From contig NZ_CP053564.1 in assembly GCF_013155125.1 (NCBI RefSeq), forward strand, positions 3,231,501 to 3,295,500: a DNA stretch of 64,000 bases. Direction: 5' to 3'. The translations under genes and the position numbers were made by a program. Below, one piece after another: positions 58,855 through 64,000 of the stretch (its first letter is position 1; each line of letters opens with the position of its first letter). This DNA comes from Pseudonocardia broussonetiae. Its GTDB lineage: Bacteria > Actinomycetota > Actinomycetes > Mycobacteriales > Pseudonocardiaceae. A model generated the notes under the pieces. That model did no database searches and had not been told where the DNA came from. It worked only from the letters and a program-made list of their open reading frames with translations.

Positions 58855-59463
58855 ATGACCACCGCCGAGGAGCGCGAGACGCCCCCGGCCCGCCGCGGCG
58901 GCGCCCGGCGCGCGGAGCTCGTCGCGCTGGCCAGCCGCCTGTTCCGCGAGCGCGGCTACCACGGCGTCGGCATGCGCACCCTCGCCGAGGCCGCCGACAT
59001 GCAGGCCGCCTCGCTCTACCACCACTTCCGCAACAAGGAGGAGCTGCTCCTCGAGGCGATCTTCGTCGTCGACCGCGACCTGATCGCCGACCAGCTCCCG
59101 ATCCTCGACGGCCCCGGCACGCACCGCGAGCGGCTCGTCCGGCTCGTGCGGGGGCACGTCCGCCACATCGCCGACAACCGCGACGCCTGGTGGGTCGCCG
59201 CGCGCGAGCTGCGGGCGCTCTCGCCCGACCGGTTCGACGAGGTGCAGGTCTACCGCCGCCGCTACCAGCACCGGATCGCGCAGCACCTGGCCGACGGCGT
59301 CCGCGCCGGCGAGTTCGACTGCGACGACCCGCGGCTGGTCAGCCTCGCGATCCTGGACATGATCAACGGGCTCAACGAGTGGTTCGACCCCGCCGGACGG
59401 CTCACGATCGACGAGATCGCCGACCGCTACGCCTCCCTCGCGGTGCGCCAGCTCACTCCCTGA
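58855..59463 (+). CDS. TetR family transcriptional regulator
   Basis: The 202-residue regulator has the N-terminal helix-turn-helix ERGYHGVGMRTLAEAADMQA followed by ASLYHHFRNKEELLLEAIFV. The ligand-binding part has AWWVAARELRALSPDRFDEV. AAGGA lies before the ATG. Its length and C-terminal RYASLAVRQLTP fit the KstR2/FadR-like group that controls lipid or steroid catabolism. The palindrome at 57608 is the likely target. It overlaps the convergent SDR gene by 11 nt. Confidence 0.87.
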   Translation: MTTAEERETPPARRGGARRAELVALASRLFRERGYHGVGMRTLAEAADMQAASLYHHFRNKEELLLEAIFVVDRDLIADQLPILDGPGTHRERLVRLVRGHVRHIADNRDAWWVAARELRALSPDRFDEVQVYRRRYQHRIAQHLADGVRAGEFDCDDPRLVSLAILDMINGLNEWFDPAGRLTIDEIADRYASLAVRQLTP

Positions 59464-60196
59464 CGGTCCTCGGCCGCCCCGCCGGCGCGCCGAACGAGGC
59501 GAGCAGCCCGCCGTCGACCGCGACCGTCGAACCGGTCATGTACGACGACCCCGCCACCGACCACACGACGTCGGCGATCTCCTCGGCCCGCGCGGGGCGC
59601 CCCAGCGGGATGCCGGCCATGATGCGCGCCTTCGCGGCGGGCGGGATGCCGTCGGTCATGTCGGTCTCCACGAACCCGGGCACGACCAGGTTGACCCGGA
59701 CGCCGTCGCGCGCGAACTCCATCGCGAGCGTCTGCGTCAGCCCGGACAGCCCGGCCTTCGCCGAGCCGTAGGCGACGTCGCCCGCGAAGCCCCGCAGCCC
59801 GACCACCGCCCCGATGTTGACGACCGACGAGCCCGCCGCGAGCAGCGGACGCGCGGCCCGGACCACGGTGAACGCGCCGGTCAGGTTGGTGGCGAGCACC
59901 TCGTTCCAGGCGGCGTCGCCGACCTGCTCGATGAGCCCGCCGCGGTGCACCCCCGCGGAGTTGACGAGCACGTCGACGGAGCCGGTGCCCTCCCGGACCC
60001 GCGCGAACGCGGCCGCCACCGACTCCGGGTCGGCCACGTCGACGGGCACCGGCACGACCCGCCCCCCGGCCGGCCACCCCGCCCGCGCCGCCGACCGGGC
60101 CAGCACGTAGACCGCGTCGCCCGCGGCGAGCGCGCGGTCGACGACCGCGCGCCCGATCCCGCGGGATCCCCCCGTGACCACCCACGTGCGACCCAT
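59453..60196 (-). CDS. Short-chain dehydrogenase/reductase (FabG-like)
   Basis: The 247-residue SDR has WVVTGGSRGIGRAVVDRAL, NSAGVHRGGLIEQVGDAAWN, VVNIGAVVGLRGFAGDVAYG with SAKAG, and the C-terminal YMTGSTVAVDGGLL. The catalytic tyrosine is in DVAYGSAKAGLSGLTQTLAM. It reduces a carbonyl or oxidises an alcohol with NAD(P). The start is 1 nt after the hydrolase stop, and it is last in a four-gene operon with the LLM, ligase and hydrolase genes. Confidence 0.88.
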   Translation of the reverse strand: MGRTWVVTGGSRGIGRAVVDRALAAGDAVYVLARSAARAGWPAGGRVVPVPVDVADPESVAAAFARVREGTGSVDVLVNSAGVHRGGLIEQVGDAAWNEVLATNLTGAFTVVRAARPLLAAGSSVVNIGAVVGLRGFAGDVAYGSAKAGLSGLTQTLAMEFARDGVRVNLVVPGFVETDMTDGIPPAAKARIMAGIPLGRPARAEEIADVVWSVAGSSYMTGSTVAVDGGLLASFGAPAGRPRTVRE

Positions 60197-60197
60197 G

Positions 60198-61007
60198 TCA
60201 GTCCGGCAGCCCGCCGACGAAGGAGAGCAGCTCGGTGCGGTAGGTCTCGCCGTCCTCGGCGAACGGCGCGTGCCCGACCCCGCCGAACTCGACCAGCCGG
60301 GCGTCGCGGAAGAGCGTGCGGGACGCGCTCACGCCGTCGAAGGACACGAACCCGTCCTCGCGCCCGCACAGCAGCAGCACCGGGCACGGCAGCTCCGGCA
60401 GGATCTCGCGCTGGTCGATGCCGGCGAGGTCGCGCAGCGTGTCGTCGGCGCGGGGGCCGGACTCCATGAACTGCAGCCACATCGACTCGACGACGTCGGC
60501 CCCGACCGGCTTCACGCAGACCGCGCCCGCCACCGCCCGGAACGTCGACGCCCGGTCGGCGGCCAGCCCGGCGAGCACGCCCTCGACGTCGGCGGGCGTG
60601 CCGCCGTAGGGCCACCCCTCCGCCGACGTGTACCGCGGCGTGGCGCCACCGGTCAGCACCAGGCCGCTGATGTTCGAACCCAGCCGGGCCGCGGCCTCGG
60701 TGGCGACCGCGCCGCCCAGCGACCAGCCGTTCAGCACCGGCGCGCGCAGCCCGAGGTGCTCGACGAGCGCGACCACGTCGGAGGCGATCGCCGCGATCGA
60801 GGTGTCGGCGAAGTCCTTGTCCGACCGCCCGCAGGCGCGGTGGTCGAACGTCACCACCGCGTGGCCCGCGGCGCGCAGCGCGGGCAGCGTCGTGTCCCAG
60901 CAGCGCGAGGTCACGCCCCAGCCGTGCACGAGGACCACCGGGCGACCCGCGCCCGCGTGGTGCTCGTAGTAGACCCGCTTGCCGTCCTCCACCTCGAGGA
61001 ACGCCAT
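60198..61007 (-). CDS. Alpha/beta-fold hydrolase
   Basis: The 269-residue hydrolase has VVLVHGWGVTSRCWDTTLPA, nucleophile elbow NGWSLGGAVATEAAARL, acid region VLLLCGREDGFVSFDG, and the histidine in VEFGGVGHAPFAEDG. It resembles the haloalkane/ring-cleavage or lactone hydrolase group. AAGGAGG precedes the ATG at 61007. It is third in the catabolic operon, downstream of the ligase by 41 nt. Confidence 0.88.
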   Translation of the reverse strand: MAFLEVEDGKRVYYEHHAGAGRPVVLVHGWGVTSRCWDTTLPALRAAGHAVVTFDHRACGRSDKDFADTSIAAIASDVVALVEHLGLRAPVLNGWSLGGAVATEAAARLGSNISGLVLTGGATPRYTSAEGWPYGGTPADVEGVLAGLAADRASTFRAVAGAVCVKPVGADVVESMWLQFMESGPRADDTLRDLAGIDQREILPELPCPVLLLCGREDGFVSFDGVSASRTLFRDARLVEFGGVGHAPFAEDGETYRTELLSFVGGLPD

Positions 61008-61048
61008 GTCCTGCCTCCTTCGTCGTCGTGATCGGGTTCGTGGTCGGG

Positions 61049-62584
61049 TCAGGTGCGTCCGGCGTACCGGCTGCGCAGCCGCCGCTTGTCGGTCTTGCCC
61101 ACGCTGGTCCGCGGCAGCGCGTCCACCACCAGCACCTCCTCGGGCAGCCACCAGCGCGGTACGCGCTCCTCCAGCCGCGCGAGCAGCTCCGCCCCGGTGG
61201 CGCCCGCGCCCGGGCGCAGCACCGCGACCGCCAGCGGCCGCTCCTGCCAGCGGTGGTGGGGCACCGCCACCACCGCGGCGTCGGCGACGTCCGGGTCGGC
61301 CAGCAGCGCCTGCTCCAGGGCCACCGAGCTGATCCACTCGCCGCCGCTCTTGATGAGGTCCTTGGTGCGGTCGACGACGTGCAGCCGGCCCTGCCCGTCG
61401 ATCGTCGCGACGTCCCCGGTGCGCAGCCAGCCGTCGTCGAACCGGTCGGGCGCCTCCCCGAGGTAGTAGGACGTGGCCACCCACGGGCCGCGGACGTGCA
61501 GCTCGCCGACGGCCGTGCCGTCCCAGGGCAGCTCGTGCCCCGCGTCGTCGACGATCCGCCACCGCAGCCCGGGCAGCAGCCTGCCCTGGGTGCGGGTGTC
61601 GCGGTACCGCTCCTCGGCGTCCTCGATCGGCGCGGGCGGCCGCGTGAACGTCGCCATCGGCGAGATCTCGGTCATCCCCCAGCCCTGGAAGACCGGCACG
61701 CCGAGCTTGTCGAGGCCGCGGACCAGGTCCAGCGGGGGCGTCGACCCGCCGAGCACCAGCGCCCGCAGGCTCGACAGGTCGCCGCCGTGGGTGCGGACGT
61801 GGTCGAGCAGGTCGACGGCGACGGTCGGCACCATCCCGACGTAGGTGACGCGCTCGCGGGCGATGATGTCGGCGATCTGCGCGACGGTCGGGTGCGGGCC
61901 GGGCAGCACCTGCGCCGCCCCGGCCATCGTCGCCGCGAACGGCACGCCCCAGCCGTTGGCGTGGAACAGCGGCACGACGTGCAGGACGGTGTCGCGCGCG
62001 GAGATCGCGTGGCCGTCGGCGAGGCAGGCGGCGAAGGTGTGCAGGACGAGCCCGCGGTGGGTGTAGCCGACGCCCTTGGGCCGGCCCGTGGTGCCCGAGG
62101 TGTAGCAGAGGACGGCGAGGTCGTGCTCGGAGCGCGGCGGCGGCTCGGTGAGCTCCGGCCCGGCCGCGACCAGCGCCTCGTAGGCGTCGCCGGTGTCGAT
62201 GACGCCCAGTTCCGGGTGCACGCCGTCGAGCAGGCCCACGAGGTCGGGATCGGCGAGGATCAGCCGGTCGTCGGCGTGGCCGGCGATGTAGGCGATCTCC
62301 TCTGCCGAGAGGCGCAGGTTGAGCGTGTGCAGGACGGCCCCGGCCAGCGGCACCGCGGCGTACAGCTCGAGGTGGCGGTGGTGGTTCCAGGACAGGCTCG
62401 CCACGCGGTCGCCCGGCCGGACCCCGAGCGCGCGCAGCGCCCCGGCCAGCCGCGACACCCGTGCCGCGTAGGCGCCGTAGTCGTAGCGGACGACCTCGGC
62501 GCCGTCGTCGTAGCCGACGATCGCGCGGCGCGGGTGGTGGCGCCGCGCGCGCTCCAGGAAGTCGGTGACGAGCAGCTCGCTCAT
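61049..62584 (-). CDS. Acyl-CoA synthetase (AMP-dependent ligase)
   Basis: The 511-residue enzyme has the ANL motifs: CYTSGTTGRPKGVGYTHRGL, GWGMTEISPMATFTRPPAPI, DDGWLRTGDVATIDGQGRLH and VVDRTKDLIKSGGEWISSVA, and the C-terminal lysine in LPRTSVGKTDKRRLRSRY. It activates a carboxylic acid as the CoA thioester with ATP. The ATG overlaps the stop of the second LLM gene (ATGA), so they are co-translated. The acid is unknown; the group includes medium- and long-chain ligases. Confidence 0.92.
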   Translation of the reverse strand: MSELLVTDFLERARRHHPRRAIVGYDDGAEVVRYDYGAYAARVSRLAGALRALGVRPGDRVASLSWNHHRHLELYAAVPLAGAVLHTLNLRLSAEEIAYIAGHADDRLILADPDLVGLLDGVHPELGVIDTGDAYEALVAAGPELTEPPPRSEHDLAVLCYTSGTTGRPKGVGYTHRGLVLHTFAACLADGHAISARDTVLHVVPLFHANGWGVPFAATMAGAAQVLPGPHPTVAQIADIIARERVTYVGMVPTVAVDLLDHVRTHGGDLSSLRALVLGGSTPPLDLVRGLDKLGVPVFQGWGMTEISPMATFTRPPAPIEDAEERYRDTRTQGRLLPGLRWRIVDDAGHELPWDGTAVGELHVRGPWVATSYYLGEAPDRFDDGWLRTGDVATIDGQGRLHVVDRTKDLIKSGGEWISSVALEQALLADPDVADAAVVAVPHHRWQERPLAVAVLRPGAGATGAELLARLEERVPRWWLPEEVLVVDALPRTSVGKTDKRRLRSRYAGRT

Positions 62585-63609
62585 CCCGCCAGCCGCTCCC
62601 GCACGGCCGGCACCACCTTGTCGGCCAGGTACGCGATCCGCTCGGACCCCGAGTCGACGGGCTCGCCGGGCAGCTGCGCCCAGAAGTGCACGTCCTTGAT
62701 CTGCGGACAGGCGCGCAGCATGTCGGTCAGCTCGGTCACGGCCGTCTCGGCGTCCATCAGCCGGTAGGCGCCCGCCTCCAGGATCTGGGCGGGGTCGGCG
62801 AAGCGCGGGACGTCGTCCGGCGGGCCGAACGCGCCCCAGGAGATGTACTCGTTGAGCTGGTAGAGCGCGTGCTTCCCGATCCGCGACCAGACCTCCTCCG
62901 GGTCCTCGGCGATGATCGACCACTGCCCGGCGTAGATCCTCGCGTCGGCCACCGACCCGCCGGTCCGCTCGACGGCGGCGAGGTAGGTGGCGTGGTGGGC
63001 GTTCTGGGTGCTGAGGAAGCCGTCGGCGATGCGGGCGGCGCGCTCGATCGCGACGTCGGCCATGGCCCCCACCAGCAGCTGCGGCGTGCGCTCGGGCACG
63101 GGCGTGACGGCGACGGGCGGCAGCGTGTACCGCTTGCCCGCGAAGCCCTCGGCCGATCCCGACCACGCGCGCCGGATGACCTCGACGCCCTCCTCCAGCA
63201 GGCTCGGCCGCTGGCGGACCTGCTTGCCGAACGCCTCGAACTCGCGCACCCAGTAGCCCTGGCCGACGCCGAGGTCGAAGCGCCCGCCCGAGAGCAGCGA
63301 CAGCGTCGCGGAGTCCTCGGCCAGTCGCACCGGGTCGTGCAGCGGCGACACGATGAGGTTCGTCCCGACGTGCATCCGCGAGGTCCGCTGCAGGATCGCC
63401 GAGGCCAGCACGAACGGCGAGGGGCTGTAGCCGTCGGCGCAGAAGTGGTGCTCGGTGAGCCAGGCCGAGTCCAGGCCGCGCTGCTCGGCCCACGCGATCT
63501 GGTCGAGGACCTCCGCGTAGAAGGAGCTGAACGGCCGGTCGGGGTCGGGGTTGCGGAAGTCGTACCAGAGTCCGAAGGTCGGGCCGCTCGCCGCGCTCTG
63601 CTCGGTCAT
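62581..63609 (-). CDS. Luciferase-like (LLM) flavin-dependent monooxygenase
   Basis: The 342-residue protein has FGLWYDFRNPDPDRPFSSFY, GLDSAWLTEHHFCADGYSPS, LIVSPLHDPVRLAEDSATLS and FDLGVGQGYWVREFEAFGKQ. It is clearly related to the 57663 gene but distinct in sequence. It is the first gene of the operon LLM, ligase, hydrolase, SDR. ATG at 63609 starts the family N-terminus; the frame is open upstream but is not coding-like. Confidence 0.9.
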   Translation of the reverse strand: MTEQSAASGPTFGLWYDFRNPDPDRPFSSFYAEVLDQIAWAEQRGLDSAWLTEHHFCADGYSPSPFVLASAILQRTSRMHVGTNLIVSPLHDPVRLAEDSATLSLLSGGRFDLGVGQGYWVREFEAFGKQVRQRPSLLEEGVEVIRRAWSGSAEGFAGKRYTLPPVAVTPVPERTPQLLVGAMADVAIERAARIADGFLSTQNAHHATYLAAVERTGGSVADARIYAGQWSIIAEDPEEVWSRIGKHALYQLNEYISWGAFGPPDDVPRFADPAQILEAGAYRLMDAETAVTELTDMLRACPQIKDVHFWAQLPGEPVDSGSERIAYLADKVVPAVRERLAG

Positions 63610-63720
63610 GCCCGCAGCGTGGCCGCCCCTGTGGCGCGTGTCACGACCGCCGGGTGCGGGCCGTTGTCGACTCCACCAACGCCGCGCTCCCGGTGCCCGG
63701 CCCGCGCCCGGCGCCGCCGA

Positions 63721-63726
63721 TACGGT
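63721..63726 (+). promoter_or_regulatory. Candidate leaderless -10 for the phosphotransferase gene
   Basis: TACGGT is seven bases before the GTG at 63734 with no ribosome site. The 124-nt gap to the divergent LLM gene holds nothing else obvious. Confidence 0.45.
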
Positions 63727-63733
63727 GGCGGGC

Positions 63734-64000
63734 GTGACGACCACGGCCCAGCCCGACTGGCTCCCCCCGGAGGTCGTCGACCTCGCCGCCGTCGTCCGCT
63801 GGGGCGCGGAGTGCGGCCTGCCCGACGGCCCGGTCGAGGACGTGCGGCGGATCGGCGGCGGCACGCAGAACATCGTGCTGCGGATGACGTGGGCGGGGCG
63901 CGACCTCGTGCTGCGCCGCCCGCCCGAGCACCCGCGCCCCTCCAGCAACGGCGTGCTCCGCCGCGAGATGCGGGTGCTGGCCGCGCTCGCCGGCTCCGAC
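63734..64000 (+). CDS. Aminoglycoside phosphotransferase-like protein, ACAD10-associated type, partial
   Basis: The first 89 residues are present and the frame is open to the window end. The start (LPPEVVDLAAVVRWGAECGL) and IGGGTQNIVLRMTWAGRDLV, LRRPPEHPRPSSNGVLRREM match the kinase-fold domain found with acyl-CoA dehydrogenases (ACAD10/11-like), which in other organisms phosphorylates 4-hydroxyacids. That role fits the nearby acyl-CoA genes but is inferred. Confidence 0.75.
   Translation, partial: MTTTAQPDWLPPEVVDLAAVVRWGAECGLPDGPVEDVRRIGGGTQNIVLRMTWAGRDLVLRRPPEHPRPSSNGVLRREMRVLAALAGSD

Overview
The window is very GC-rich actinobacterial DNA. Its core order is tig, clpP1, clpP2, clpX, then valS, folC, a DUF4233 gene, ndk, then rne/rng, rplU, rpmA, obg, proB. 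That matches the conserved block of Mycobacterium and relatives (the Rv2462c to Rv2439c neighbourhood). F420-type and luciferase-like flavin enzymes, many GTG starts and many leaderless-looking promoters suggest a member of the Pseudonocardiales, perhaps Pseudonocardia. The genus is inference.

Layout. 1-3241: a GAF regulator cut by the window edge, an MHS-family transporter and a 3-hydroxybutyrate dehydrogenase. 3639-4960: gene-free DNA with three dimers of a 68-bp repeat. 4961-10955: gltD and gltB (glutamate synthase). 11333-14215: an FhuF-like Fe-S protein and a stress locus, in which an ECF sigma factor gene overlaps a gene for a zinc-finger plus Asp23/Gls24 protein, followed by a second Asp23 gene and with a third Asp23-like gene divergent. 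14333-18748: trigger factor and the ClpP1P2/ClpX protease. 18887-22065: an oxalate/formate-type MFS carrier with a 46-residue partner, a DUF6457 protein, a PPOX-fold enzyme and a papain-like cysteine protease candidate. 22124-28186: valS, folC, DUF4233, DM13, ndk, GNAT. 28239-34997: an ABC-2 exporter, a TspO-like protein, a membrane-anchored repeat protein and dapA. 35086-38406: a hydrolase, a SARP-like regulator and a methyltransferase. 38508-48943: a radical-SAM gene, a frameshifted GNAT gene, DUF2344, RNase E/G, L21, L27, Obg, ProB. 49006-53231: a SARP/ATPase regulator and two methyltransferases.

53232-54134 is a second gene-free region. It holds three long hairpins, seven copies of a 16-bp palindrome and a G-rich tract. 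A fourth copy of the hairpin lies 52 kb away at 1061-1117, across the 5' end of the GAF regulator gene. A diverged copy of the 68-bp repeat lies inside this second array, so the two repeat regions are related.

54135-64000 looks like a catabolic region: a deazaflavin-type reductase, acyl-CoA dehydrogenase, PucR-type regulator, two luciferase-like monooxygenases, a TetR regulator, SDR, alpha/beta hydrolase, acyl-CoA ligase, and the start of an ACAD-associated phosphotransferase. A perfect 16-bp palindrome in the divergent promoter is a likely TetR operator. Together these genes could oxidise, open and CoA-activate a hydrophobic substrate, but the substrate cannot be read from the sequence. No rRNA, tRNA, CRISPR array, transposase or phage gene was seen.
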